A DNA stretch of 64,000 nucleotides from CAVURS01 sp963834425 (GCA_963834425.1 CAWIBR010000019.1:62001-126000), one strand, 5' to 3'. Positions 51,311-60,158 are shown, counted from the stretch's first letter. Translations and numbers: made by a program. The notes: a model not told the origin generated them from the letters alone.

Positions 51311-52821
51311 CGCCCGCCTCCGATCTTGCGCACCAACCGCTGACTCGATGGCCGGGTGAACGTGGCGAACGCGCCCTCGAACTCCCGCCGGGCGCGATCC
51401 TGGTCGGCGTCGAGGTGGCCGATCAGCTCGCCCATGGCCAGCATCGCCTCCGCCGGAGCCCCCTCGGCCATCATCTCTCCGGCAAACCCGCGCAATGCCT
51501 GACGGTGTATCTCGGCGTCCTGGAAGCGGCCGAGGACGTCCTGCAGGCTCTTGAGCTGGGCGACGGCGCGCTTGCGCGGACCTTTGGCGATGACGGGGGC
51601 GAACACCTCCAGGGCGTAGCGCAACTCCTTGCAGCGTTTGCGCAGCTGGTGCAGGTCCGTGGCCGGCGAGTCGTCGCTGATGGCGGCGCCACCCCGCAGC
51701 ACCCGACGGTAGGCCCGGGACAGACTGCGATCGGCCATGCGGCCGGCCGACAGATGCCCCTCGTCGGGCCCTTCCGGGGTTTCGGCCAGGCGGGTCACCT
51801 GCTCGTCCCACTCCAGGGTGAGTCGCCGGAACCGCGCGGATCGCAGACCGCGGACGAGAGCCCGGCGCTCCGAGCTCCGCCGGCGGCGCAGGAATCTCGA
51901 AAACGGCTCCAGGTCGGCCGGATCCGCCGCCATCAGCCAGCCCTCCATCGTGGGCAGGTCCAGCTCGTAGACGTCAAGGTCGCGGACCTGCGTCGTCACG
52001 TCACCGAGCCATTTGAACTCCGGCTCCCATCGAGTCCGCATCACGTCCGGCAGGGCAGCCCGACCCAGTTTGAGGGTCGACCGGGTCTGTCGGACCGCCA
52101 CTCGAAAGTCATGCAGGAACTCGGTGTCGACATCGTCGAGCAGGCCAGGAAGGTTCGCCCGCATCGTCGCGGAGAAGTCCCCCAACGCGGCGGCCAGGAG
52201 CACCCCGGCAGGTACCGCGCGATCAACCTTGCCGATCGGCGGTTCGGCGACGGCACTCCGATCTTCATCCGGATCGACGTCGCGCAGGCCCAGGCCGGTC
52301 AGGATGCGCTCGGCCCGGCGGGCGTCGGCCGCATAGCCGCGGAGGGTCAGCACGGTGAGGCGGGCCTCTCGTGCCCCTGCTGACACGGGCTCATCGAGCT
52401 CGACCCGGACCACTGTCTTGGCGTCCGTGTTGCGCAGCTCGAGCAGGGACATCCGCCGCTTCTCGTCCGAGACCACCATCAACGCGCGGATGCCCGCCGC
52501 GCCGGCAACCGCCTCCCGGACCGGACCCGCCGGCAGGACGTCCGCATGCGCCGGCCATCGCACGTCTTTCGCCGGCGCCACTAGCGGCGAAACGGCGTCC
52601 GACCGACGTACGACGACCCGGTCACCGGAGGGGGTCGACTGGTGCTCCAGGCTGAGACCAGCCGCTCGCAGCCGCCGGTCGAACGTGTCGAGGCAGACCT
52701 GTCGGACCAGCTGCTTGGAAGCAGTCGCCACGATGAAATGGGCGGAAAGCGCGGCGACAATCGACGCGGTGTCCAGACGGCCCTCGTCACCAGCCCGCAG
52801 GACTCGATTAGCGATGGTCAT
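51307..52821 (-). CDS. CYTH-like/CHAD domain protein
   Basis: 504 residues. The N-terminal 190 look like a degenerate CYTH domain (VCLDTFDRRLRAAGL, RVELDEPVSAGAREARLTVL) without the usual ExExK start. The C-terminal half is a CHAD domain of conserved histidines and basic helices: EFLHDFRVAVRQTRSTLKLG, then LHQLRKRCKELRYALEVFAP. CHAD domains bind polyphosphate and localise to polyphosphate granules. No polyphosphate kinase is in the window. Its TGA overlaps the parA GTG. Start ATG 52821. Confidence 0.87.
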   Translation of the reverse strand: MTIANRVLRAGDEGRLDTASIVAALSAHFIVATASKQLVRQVCLDTFDRRLRAAGLSLEHQSTPSGDRVVVRRSDAVSPLVAPAKDVRWPAHADVLPAGPVREAVAGAAGIRALMVVSDEKRRMSLLELRNTDAKTVVRVELDEPVSAGAREARLTVLTLRGYAADARRAERILTGLGLRDVDPDEDRSAVAEPPIGKVDRAVPAGVLLAAALGDFSATMRANLPGLLDDVDTEFLHDFRVAVRQTRSTLKLGRAALPDVMRTRWEPEFKWLGDVTTQVRDLDVYELDLPTMEGWLMAADPADLEPFSRFLRRRRSSERRALVRGLRSARFRRLTLEWDEQVTRLAETPEGPDEGHLSAGRMADRSLSRAYRRVLRGGAAISDDSPATDLHQLRKRCKELRYALEVFAPVIAKGPRKRAVAQLKSLQDVLGRFQDAEIHRQALRGFAGEMMAEGAPAEAMLAMGELIGHLDADQDRARREFEGAFATFTRPSSQRLVRKIGGGR

Positions 52822-52887
52822 CGTGCCGAAACTATAAACCTCGGCCAGCGAACGCCGACCGATCGCCGGGCCGAACTTTGGCCTCCA

Positions 52888-53517
52888 TCAATCGCGAACC
52901 TCAGCGCCGGTCGTGGCTCGCAGATCGTCGAGCGTCACCTCGGGCGCCAGCTCGACCACAGCGAAGTGGTCTCCGGCCACGTCGAGGACGCCGAGATCGG
53001 TGATCACTCGCTGCACGACCGACTTTCCCGTGAGAGGAAGGTCGCACTCCCGCAACAGTTTTGGGCTCCCATCCCGGGCCACGTGCTCCATGAGTACGAC
53101 GACCCGCTTGGCCCCGTGGACGAGATCCATGGCGCCGCCCATGCCCTTGACCATCTTGCCCGGCACCATCCAGTTGGCCAGGTCGCCGCTCACCGAGACT
53201 TGCATGCCACCCAGCACCGCGACGTCGACATGGCCGCCCCGGATCATGGCGAAGCTGGTCGGTGAGTCGAAGTAGGACGCACCCGGCAGCACCGTGACGG
53301 TCTCCTTGCCCGCGTTGACCAGGTCAGGATCGACGTCCTCCTCGTAGGGGTAAGGACCGACGCCGAGGATGCCGTTCTCGGAATGCATCACGACGTGCAC
53401 GTCGTCCGGCAGGTAGCCCGGGATCAGCGTCGGGAGCCCGATCCCCAAGTTGACGTACTGTCCGTCGGCGAGCTCGCGTGCGGCGCGCTCGGCCATCTGA
53501 TGGCGGGACCAGGGCAT
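52888..53517 (-). CDS. pcaJ: 3-oxoadipate CoA-transferase subunit B
   Basis: 209 residues. The active-site Glu lies in VVMHSENGILGVG. YVNLGIGLPTLIPGYLP and VAVLGGMQVSVSGDLANWMV match SCOT-type beta subunits. With PcaI it moves CoA from succinyl-CoA to 3-oxoadipate, the penultimate step of the beta-ketoadipate pathway. Its ATG shares bases with the pcaI stop (TGATG at 53517). It ends the pca operon; no thiolase gene follows in the window. Confidence 0.92.
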   Translation of the reverse strand: MPWSRHQMAERAARELADGQYVNLGIGLPTLIPGYLPDDVHVVMHSENGILGVGPYPYEEDVDPDLVNAGKETVTVLPGASYFDSPTSFAMIRGGHVDVAVLGGMQVSVSGDLANWMVPGKMVKGMGGAMDLVHGAKRVVVLMEHVARDGSPKLLRECDLPLTGKSVVQRVITDLGVLDVAGDHFAVVELAPEVTLDDLRATTGAEVRD

Positions 53518-54308
53518 CAGCTCGCCTCTCCAGCAACGGTTTCCGTGCCCGGGCGTGGGCGAGTCGTGCGCTTCTCGATCCGCTTGTCGCCGGCCTGCTC
53601 GGCGGTGAGTGGCACAACCCGCTGCACGAAGATGCCGGGCAGGTGCACCCGATCGGGATCGATCTCGCCCGCGTCCACGACCTGCTCGGCCTCGACGATC
53701 GTCACCCGCCCGGCCATGGCCGCCGCCGGGTTGAAGTTGCGGGCCGAGGCGTGGAAGACCGTGTTGCCGTGGCGGTCGGCCAGCGCCGCCCGGACGAGCG
53801 CGAAGTCGGTGGTGATCGCCTCCTCCAGCACCTGCTCGCGACCGCCGATGACCCGGACCTCCTTGGCCGGTGATGCGACGGCGACCGTCCCGTCCGCGGC
53901 GTACCGCCAGGGCAGGCCACCGTCGGCGACCTGCGTGCCGACTCCGGTCGGGGTGAAGAACGCCCCGACGCCGCTGCCCCCGGCGCGCAACCGCTCGGCG
54001 AGCGTCCCCTGCGGCGTCAGCTCGACCTGCACCTCGCCGGCCAGGAACTGCCGCGCAAACTCACGGTTCTCCCCGACGTACGACGCGATGACCCGATCGA
54101 TCCGATGGGCCTCCAGGAGCAGGCCGAGCCCAGCCCCGTCGACACCACAGTTGTTGGAGACGACCGTCAGGCCGTCGGCGCCCTGGGTCAGCAGCGCGTC
54201 GATGAGGACCCAGGGGATCCCGGCCAGCCCGAACCCGCCGACCGCGATGCTGGCGCCCGGCGGCACATCGGCAACGGCGCTTGCGGCAGAGGCGAAGACC
54301 TTGTCCAC
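53517..54308 (-). CDS. pcaI: 3-oxoadipate CoA-transferase subunit A
   Basis: 263 residues. The family start DKVFASAASAVADVPPGASI is followed by VGGFGLAGIPWVLIDAL and the glycine-rich GGSGVGAFFTPTGVGT. The GTG at 54308 is chosen because it begins just after the pcaC stop; longer starts overlap pcaC deeply. Forms a heterotetramer with PcaJ. The extended C-terminus (TTRPRPGTETVAGEAS) is unusual but harmless. Confidence 0.92.
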   Translation of the reverse strand: MDKVFASAASAVADVPPGASIAVGGFGLAGIPWVLIDALLTQGADGLTVVSNNCGVDGAGLGLLLEAHRIDRVIASYVGENREFARQFLAGEVQVELTPQGTLAERLRAGGSGVGAFFTPTGVGTQVADGGLPWRYAADGTVAVASPAKEVRVIGGREQVLEEAITTDFALVRAALADRHGNTVFHASARNFNPAAAMAGRVTIVEAEQVVDAGEIDPDRVHLPGIFVQRVVPLTAEQAGDKRIEKRTTRPRPGTETVAGEAS

Positions 54309-54309
54309 C

Positions 54310-54726
54310 TCAGTCGTCCTCTCCGTCGTCGCCGGGTGCTGCCGACAGAGCTTCCTGCGCCACCGCGAACGCCCGGTTGGCGGCGGGTACGCCGGCATAG
54401 ATCGCGCACTGCAACAGGACCTCTTGGATCTCGTTGTCGCTCAGGCCGTTTCGCCGCGCGGCGCGCACGTGCAGACCCAGCTCCTGGTCGTGTCCAAGCG
54501 CAGTGAGCACGGCCAACGTGACCAGGCTGCGGGATCGGCGATCCAAGCCGGGACGAGACCAGATCTCCCCCCAGGCATAGCGCGTGATCAGGTCCTGGAA
54601 CGGCTCGGTGAAAGCGTCGGACCGCTCCTCGGCGCCCGCGACGTAGTCGGCCCCGAGGACCTCGCGTCGCACCGCCATCCCCTGCTCGCTCCGACCGGCG
54701 TCGTCCATGTCCGCGCTCCCTGTCAT
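54310..54726 (-). CDS. pcaC: 4-carboxymuconolactone decarboxylase
   Basis: 138 residues. YAWGEIWSRPGLDRRSRSLV, then LTALGHDQELGLHVRAARRN and VLLQCAIYAGVPAANRAF are the PcaC core; the His in ELGLHVRAA is the active-site residue. Decarboxylates 4-carboxymuconolactone to 3-oxoadipate enol-lactone. No CxxC, unlike the AhpD-like gene at 37.0 kb. The ATG overlaps the pcaD stop (ATGA). In many actinobacteria pcaC and pcaD are fused as PcaL; here they are separate. Confidence 0.93.
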   Translation of the reverse strand: MTGSADMDDAGRSEQGMAVRREVLGADYVAGAEERSDAFTEPFQDLITRYAWGEIWSRPGLDRRSRSLVTLAVLTALGHDQELGLHVRAARRNGLSDNEIQEVLLQCAIYAGVPAANRAFAVAQEALSAAPGDDGEDD

Positions 54727-55529
54727 CGGTCCCGCTCCTCGGCCGTCGTCGCGTCGCCCGCCAGATGGGCTCGGATGGCGGCGTTGATGGCGTCCGGTTG
54801 CTGGAGGTTGGCCAGGTGCGCTGCGTCATCAACGACCAGCAACCGCCCGTCCTGGACTCCATCGGCGATGAGCGCGAGGTGCTCGGGCGTCGTCACCGGG
54901 TCATCCGCGCCCGCGATTGCGAGCAGGGGCGCGGTGATCGAGGCCAGGTCGGCTCGCAGGTCCATCCGCTCGATGACGCCACAGCACGCGGCGTAGCCCT
55001 CCGGGTCGTGCGAACGGACCATGTCTTCCAGCCACGCGACCGTCGCCGGGTGAGCCTCGGCGAAGCCGGGCGTCAGCCAACGCCCGACGACAGCCTCGGC
55101 GACCGCGGCCATCCCACCCGCTCGCACCGCGGCGGCCCGATCGGCCCACATCTGCGGCGGCCCGAGGCGAGCCGAGGTGCAGAGCACGGCCAGCCGGTCG
55201 ACCCGCGCAGGTTCGCGTGCGGCCACGCGCAGCGCCGTCATGGCGCCCAAGGACAGCCCGACCAGGTGGGCGCGCTCGACACCGAGGTCGTCGAGCACGG
55301 CCACGGCGTCATCGGCCAGGTCGTCGATGTCGTACGGCCCGGGCGGCACCGGCGACCCGCCGTGACCGCGCGTCTCGGCCCGCACGAGGCGGTACGACGC
55401 GGCCAGCGCGGGCACCTGCGGCCGCCACATCTCCAGGGTCGATCCGAGCGACCCCAGCATCAGGACGACCGGGGCATCGGGGGGCAGCCCGGGGGTGATC
55501 TCCTCAACCCGGTTGAGGCGGACGCTCAT
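54723..55529 (-). CDS. pcaD: 3-oxoadipate enol-lactonase
   Basis: 268 residues, alpha/beta hydrolase. Nucleophile Ser in HLVGLSLGAMTALRVA, acid Asp in LAIAGADDPVTTPEH and His in VVDDAAHLANLQQPDA. Oxyanion-hole region LMLGSLGSTLEMW. Hydrolyses the enol-lactone to 3-oxoadipate. Coupled on both sides: its ATG overlaps the pcaB stop, its stop overlaps pcaC. Confidence 0.92.
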   Translation of the reverse strand: MSVRLNRVEEITPGLPPDAPVVLMLGSLGSTLEMWRPQVPALAASYRLVRAETRGHGGSPVPPGPYDIDDLADDAVAVLDDLGVERAHLVGLSLGAMTALRVAAREPARVDRLAVLCTSARLGPPQMWADRAAAVRAGGMAAVAEAVVGRWLTPGFAEAHPATVAWLEDMVRSHDPEGYAACCGVIERMDLRADLASITAPLLAIAGADDPVTTPEHLALIADGVQDGRLLVVDDAAHLANLQQPDAINAAIRAHLAGDATTAEERDR

Positions 55530-56710
55530 GACGCAGTCGCCGCCCGCTGAGCCAGCGCGTCATCCACCCGGTCGGCGGCGGCTGCCACATGGACCGCCAG
55601 ATCCGCCTCGGGATGGCCAGACCCATTGTCGGCCAACGATTCCAGCGCTCGGACGCGCATCACTTCGGGGTGCACCTGCAGCTGGCTCACCGAGTCGGCC
55701 AGCCAGCCCGCACCGGAGCCGACCAGCCGGAGCAGGTCGCTGAGCGTCTCCCACTCGGCGTGCCAAGCGCCCGCCGCCCGCTCGTGCTCCTGGGCCGACC
55801 CAGCGATCAGCGATGAGACGAGGCCCGGCACCCGGAAGGTGCACGCGCGCGCCGAGATCGCGGCGATCGGGTTGTGTTTGTGGGCCATCGACGACGAGCC
55901 GCCGCGACCGGGCGCGCCCTCGCTGACCTCGCCCACCTCGCTTTGCGCGAGCAGCACGATGTCGAGGGCCGGGGTGGCGATCGCGGCCGAGGCGATCGCG
56001 AGCGCACCGGCCAGGTCGAGGACCGGCGTCCGGTCGGTGTGCCAGGCCAGTGGGGTCGATCGAAGCCCCAAGTCGGCGGCCAGCGCGCCCCGAATCGCCG
56101 GCCCGAAGGAGCCGGCCGAGGCGAGGGTGCCGACCGGGCCGCCGTACTGCACGGGCAAGCCGGCCGCCGCCGACTCGAGCCGCGATCGGCTGGCGTCGAG
56201 TGCGCTCATCCAGACCGCAGCCTTCAGCCCGAAGGTCGTGGGCACGGCCGCCTGCATCAGGCTGCGGCCGATCACCGGGGTGCGCACGTGTTCGGCCGCG
56301 AACGCGGCGCAGGCGTCCGCCGCGACGCCGAGATCGGCCCTGATCGCGCCGACCGCCCGGCGAGCGATCAGCACCATCGCGGTGTCCAGGATGTCCTGGC
56401 TGGTGGCGCCGAAGTGCACGTCGGCCGCGGCCGACGCCGGCACCCGCTCGCGGATCCGCGCGACCAGCGGGACGACCGGGCTGCCGGAGTCCGCGGCGGC
56501 CCGGGCCAGGTCACCCACGTTGTACGCCGAGGGGTCCGCACAGGCCTGCTCGATCGCCCCGACGGAGGTGGCCGAGATGGCCCCGACCGAGCCGGCGGCG
56601 CGCGCAAGGGCGACCTCAACCTCCAGGAGGGCGGCCACCCAGGCGTCCCCGGAGACCAGGTCGCCGACCGGTCCGCGCGCGAACGTGCCGCCGAACACGC
56701 TCTCACTCAC
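55526..56710 (-). CDS. pcaB: 3-carboxy-cis,cis-muconate cycloisomerase
   Basis: 394 residues of the fumarase/aspartase superfamily. HFGATSQDILDTAMVL near residue 105 and the flexible signature loop GRGGSSSMAHKHNPIAA near 270 hold the catalytic groups. Converts 3-carboxymuconate, product of PcaHG, to 4-carboxymuconolactone. GTG 56710 (SESVFGGTFA) follows the pcaG stop by 22 bases; longer starts read into pcaG. The C-terminus is shorter than in proteobacterial PcaB. Confidence 0.92.
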   Translation of the reverse strand: MSESVFGGTFARGPVGDLVSGDAWVAALLEVEVALARAAGSVGAISATSVGAIEQACADPSAYNVGDLARAAADSGSPVVPLVARIRERVPASAAADVHFGATSQDILDTAMVLIARRAVGAIRADLGVAADACAAFAAEHVRTPVIGRSLMQAAVPTTFGLKAAVWMSALDASRSRLESAAAGLPVQYGGPVGTLASAGSFGPAIRGALAADLGLRSTPLAWHTDRTPVLDLAGALAIASAAIATPALDIVLLAQSEVGEVSEGAPGRGGSSSMAHKHNPIAAISARACTFRVPGLVSSLIAGSAQEHERAAGAWHAEWETLSDLLRLVGSGAGWLADSVSQLQVHPEVMRVRALESLADNGSGHPEADLAVHVAAAADRVDDALAQRAATAS

Positions 56711-56732
56711 CTCGGGTCGCCTCTTCCGGAGC

Positions 56733-57325
56733 TCAGACTGCGAAGAACGTAGTCTCTCGCTCCCCTTGGAGCACGATGTCGAGCCGGTAACCGTCGGGCG
56801 CGACCTCGGCGACCAGCAGTCGCCCGGGAGGCATCGTCGGGCAGCGAGCCGAGCACCGGGTCGGCGGCGTTGGCCGCGGCCTCGTCGGCGAAGTAGCAAC
56901 GGGTCACGACCCGGTCGAGCAGCCCTCGGGCCAGCACGCTGATGTCAAGGTGCGGAGCCTGCCATCCGCCGTCGCCGTCGGGGACCAGCGCCCGGCTTGA
57001 CGGTGTGGATCGCGAAGGATCCGTCGGCCTGGGTCGCCGACCGGGCGTAACCGCGGAACCCTTGCCGCGCAACGGCTCCGCGGGGATCGTCCGGATGGTC
57101 GAACCGACCATCCGGATCGGCCTGCCAGGTCTCGACCACGCCGTCCGGCACGCCGTCGCCGGCACCGTCGATCAGCCGGCCCCGGATCCAGAAGGCGCCC
57201 GGCGTGCCGTCGGGGACCACCCACTCACCGTCGTCCCAGCTCATCCCGATCGACAGGAACGGCCCAACGGTCTGCGACGGCGTCGACCCGTGCTCGGCCG
57301 TCGGCTGGCCGGCATCGCCGCTCAT
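56733..57325 (-). CDS. pcaG: protocatechuate 3,4-dioxygenase alpha subunit (two frame errors)
   Basis: The start SQTVGPFLSIGMSWDDGEWV, the middle GFRGYARSATQADGSFAIHT, then APHLDISVLARGLLDRVVTR and the end GYRLDIVLQGERETTFFAV are all PcaG, but in three frames. Removing one base from CCC at 56991-56993 (KPALVPDGDGGW) and one from GGG at 56839-56841 (GSLPTMPPGRLLVAEV) restores one 196-residue protein; the 593-nt span is 3n+2, as two added bases require. ATG 57325 overlaps the pcaH stop. Alpha subunit of the ring-cleaving non-haem iron dioxygenase. Confidence 0.85.
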
Positions 57326-58090
57326 GCTTCGTCGTCCTCGTCGCCGGCCGCGGTCTCGGCCTCGAACGGCGTGCTCCCGCTGCCGCGCAACACGATGTCG
57401 AACTCGAAGGCGAGCGCCCAGTCCGGCACGGTCGTCTCCAGGTCGAACCGGGAGATCATCCGGTCCCGCGCCGCAGGATCCGGCACCGAGTTGAAGATCG
57501 GGTCCTGGCCGAAGAGCGGGTCGTCCGGGAAGTACATCTGGGTCACCAGCCGCTGGGTGAACGCCCGGCCGAAGAGCGAGAAGTGGATGTGCGCCGGCCG
57601 CCAGGCGTTGAGGTGGTTCTTCCATGGGTAGGCGCCTGGCTTGATCGTGACGAACCGATAGCGGCCCTGGTCGTCGGTCATCGCCCGTCCGAGCCCAGTG
57701 AAGTTCGGGTCGAGCGGCGCGTCCCAGCGGTCGATCACATGCCGGTAGCGCCCGGCTGCGTTGGCCTGCCAGATCTCCACCAGGGTCGAGCGCACCGGTT
57801 GCCCGTCGCCGTCGATCACCTTGCCGTGCACGATGATCCGCTGCCCTTGCGGCAGCTCGCTCGTGCTGCCCGGTCAGGTCGGCTTCGCCCTCCGCCGGCC
57901 GACGGTCGCCGAGCAGCGGCCCGGTGATCTCGGTCAGCCGTTGCGGCAGGTCGTGCGGTGTCCGCAGCGGCCCCCGCAGCGACGTGCTGCGATACCCGGC
58001 GAAGTCCAGCGGTGGGTGGGTGCCGGGCGGGTCGCGCCGGTACGACGGCAGGACGAGTCGCGGCGACGGCGGCCGATCCAGCGTGCTCAC
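57322..58090 (-). CDS. pcaH: protocatechuate 3,4-dioxygenase beta subunit (one frame error)
   Basis: Carries the Fe(III) ligands: Tyr in AAGRYRHVIDRWD, Tyr in TIKPGAYPWKNH, then two His in WRPAHIHFSLFG. The N-terminal part (DRPPSPRLVLPSYRRDPPGT, HPPLDFAGYRSTSLRGP) is in another frame. One extra base in CCC at 57869-57871 explains it (DLTGSTSELPQGQRIIVHGK); the span is 3n+1 and the corrected length is 255. GTG 58090 is 79 bp from the divergent regulator gene. First gene of pcaHGBDCIJ. Confidence 0.88.
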
Positions 58091-58133
58091 GGCCCGGACG
58101 CTAGCTGCGGTCCTCGACCGGGCCAACCCCCGC

Positions 58134-58150
58134 CTTCCGTCCAGCGAAAG
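58134..58150. promoter_or_regulatory. IclR-type site between pcaH and its regulator
   Basis: CTTCCGT-N3-GCGAAAG, an imperfect dyad with core TTCCG-N5-CGAAA, lies in the 79-bp divergent gap. It has the same layout as the hyi and pobA sites but differs at one core position. Confidence 0.5.
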
Positions 58151-58169
58151 CCGCGACCACACTGGGCCG

Positions 58170-58937
58170 ATGGCAGGTGGAGCTCGCGACCCGGGGCAGT
58201 CGGTGGTCTCGCGAGCGCTGGCCCTGCTGGACGCCTTCGACTCGGACCATCCGCAGCTGACCCTCTCCGAGCTCAGCCGAGCCGCAGGCCTCCCGCTCGC
58301 GACGGCTCATCGGCTGCTCGGCGAGCTGGTCACCTGGGGTGCGGTTGTCCGGCGAAGCGACGGTGCCTACGAGATCGGCCGCCGGCTCTGGGACCTCGGC
58401 CTACTCGCGCCGGTGCAGGTGGAGCTGCGCGAGGCCGCCGCGCCGTTCCTGCAGGACATCCACGCGGCCACTCGCGACACCGTGCACCTGGCCGTCCGCG
58501 ACGGCATCAAGGCGCTCTACGTCGAGCGCATCTCAGGCCGCGAGTCGGTGCCGGTCGTGAGCCAGGTCGGATCACGACTTCCGTTGCACACCACCGGAGT
58601 CGGCAAGGTGCTCTTGGCCTACGCGCCGTCGGAGGTCGTCCTCGAAGCAGCCGCCCACCTGACCCGGGAGACCCGGCACAGCATCATCGAGCCCGGGCGG
58701 CTGGCCCGAGATCTGGCCGAAGTGCGCCGCCGAGGCTATGCCCGCACCAACGAGGAGATGTCCCTCGGCGCGTGCTCACTCGCCGTACCGGTCGTCGACC
58801 GATCCGGCGAGGTCGTGGCCGCCGTGGGCATCGTCGTGCCGCCCCACCGTCGCAACTCCGCTCGGCTGGTGCCCGCCTTGCAGGTGGCCGCCCACGGCAT
58901 CTCCCGGCAGATGCAGCCCGGCCGCACCTTCCGCTAG
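58170..58937 (+). CDS. pcaR: IclR-family regulator of the protocatechuate genes (PcaR/PcaU-like)
   Basis: 255 residues. Winged helix at about 12-70 (SVVSRALALLDAFDSDHPQL, LSELSRAAGLPLATAHRLLG), effector domain with LPLHTTGVGKVLLAYAPSEV and YARTNEEMSLGACSLAVPV. IclR proteins PcaR/PcaU respond to protocatechuate or 3-oxoadipate in other bacteria. Divergent from pcaH and upstream of pobA. ATG 58170 has no strong ribosome site; the conserved domain starts soon after. Confidence 0.87.
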   Translation: MAGGARDPGQSVVSRALALLDAFDSDHPQLTLSELSRAAGLPLATAHRLLGELVTWGAVVRRSDGAYEIGRRLWDLGLLAPVQVELREAAAPFLQDIHAATRDTVHLAVRDGIKALYVERISGRESVPVVSQVGSRLPLHTTGVGKVLLAYAPSEVVLEAAAHLTRETRHSIIEPGRLARDLAEVRRRGYARTNEEMSLGACSLAVPVVDRSGEVVAAVGIVVPPHRRNSARLVPALQVAAHGISRQMQPGRTFR

Positions 58938-58944
58938 CCGGAAG
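58928..58944. promoter_or_regulatory. TTCCG-N5-CGGAA site upstream of pobA
   Basis: CTTCCG (58928-58933) and CGGAAG (58939-58944) form a perfect dyad that overlaps the pcaR stop codon, 54 bp before the pobA ATG. The core is identical in sequence and spacing to the hyi operator, so an IclR-family protein, most simply PcaR, may control pobA here. Confidence 0.55.
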
Positions 58945-58997
58945 CCACCCCTCGACGCCGCGCGCCCAGCCGGGTTGGCTGCGGGAATGAGGCGGGC

Positions 58998-60158
58998 ATG
59001 AGGACGCAGGTCGGCATCATCGGTGCCGGACCGGCCGGTCTGTTGCTCGGTCACCTGCTCCATCTCGCGGGCGTTGACTCGGTGATCATCGAGAACCGCT
59101 CTCGCGACTACGTCGAGGCCCGGATCCGGGCCGGGGTGCTGGAGCAGGCGAGCGTCGATGTGCTCGTGGACAGCGGCGTCGGAGGCCGGCTCCAACGCGA
59201 GGGACTGCGGCACGACGGGATCTACCTGCAGTGGCCGGGCCATCGGGAGCATCTGGACTTCCCCGACCTGTGCGGGCGCTCGGTCTGGATCTATGGCCAG
59301 ACCGAGGTGGTCAAGGATCTGGTGGCCGCCCGACTGGCCGAGGGACTGCCGACCGAGTTCGAGGTCAGCGACACGACGGTGCACGACATCGACACCGACC
59401 GGCCACGGATTACCTATCGCGACGCCCAGGGTCGCCAGCAGTCGCTGGAGTGCGACGCGATCGCCGGCTGCGATGGCTTCCACGGCATCAGCCGCGAGGC
59501 CATCTCCCCTGCCGCGCAACGGATCTGGGAGCGGACCTATCCCTACGCCTGGCTCGGCATCTTGGCCGAGGTCGCGCCGTCGACCGACGAGCTGATCTAC
59601 GCCTGGCACCCGGATGGCTTCGCCCTGCACAGCATGCGATCGCCGACGGTGAGCCGGCTCTACCTGCAGGTCGACCCGGACGAGGACATCGCCGCCTGGT
59701 CGGACGACCGGATCTGGACCGGCCTGCAGACCCGGTTCGCCCACGAGGGGTGGGAGCTGCAGACGGGGCCGGTGCTGGAGAAGAGCGTGCTGCCGATGCG
59801 CAGCTTCGTCTCGACGCCGATGCGCCAGGGCCGGCTCTTCCTGGCCGGCGATGCTGCGCACATCGTGCCGCCGACGGGGGCCAAGGGTCTGAACCTGGCC
59901 ATCGCCGACGTCCGGCGACTAGCCCCTGCCTTGGTCGCGCTGGTGCAGGAGGGCCGGACCGAGCTGGCCGACGCCTACTCCGACGCTGCGCTGCAACGGG
60001 TTTGGCGCTGCACCCACTTCTCCTGGTTCATGACCTCGATGCTGCACCGCTCGGGCGATGCCTTCGACGCCGAGCTCCAGCTCTCGCAGCTGCGCTACAT
60101 CGCCTCCTCTCGAGCGGCCGCCGAGAGCCTGGCCGAGAACTACACCGGCCTGCCGTGA
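58998..60158 (+). CDS. pobA: 4-hydroxybenzoate 3-monooxygenase
   Basis: 386 residues, FAD aromatic hydroxylase. GxGxxG in GIIGAGPAGLLLGHLLHLAG at the N-terminus, then IENRSRDYVEARIRAGVLEQ as in PobA, the DG motif CDGFHGISR, and GDAAHIVPPTGAKGLNLAIAD near residue 285. Makes protocatechuate from 4-hydroxybenzoate with NAD(P)H and O2, feeding pcaHG. Start ATG 58998 with GAGGCGGGC upstream. Confidence 0.94.
   Translation: MRTQVGIIGAGPAGLLLGHLLHLAGVDSVIIENRSRDYVEARIRAGVLEQASVDVLVDSGVGGRLQREGLRHDGIYLQWPGHREHLDFPDLCGRSVWIYGQTEVVKDLVAARLAEGLPTEFEVSDTTVHDIDTDRPRITYRDAQGRQQSLECDAIAGCDGFHGISREAISPAAQRIWERTYPYAWLGILAEVAPSTDELIYAWHPDGFALHSMRSPTVSRLYLQVDPDEDIAAWSDDRIWTGLQTRFAHEGWELQTGPVLEKSVLPMRSFVSTPMRQGRLFLAGDAAHIVPPTGAKGLNLAIADVRRLAPALVALVQEGRTELADAYSDAALQRVWRCTHFSWFMTSMLHRSGDAFDAELQLSQLRYIASSRAAAESLAENYTGLP

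Noticed and set aside
50567..52821. A chromosome or plasmid partition locus around the ParA gene
   Set aside because: No ParB, parS-like repeats, dnaA or replication gene is nearby, and the coupled gene is a CHAD protein.
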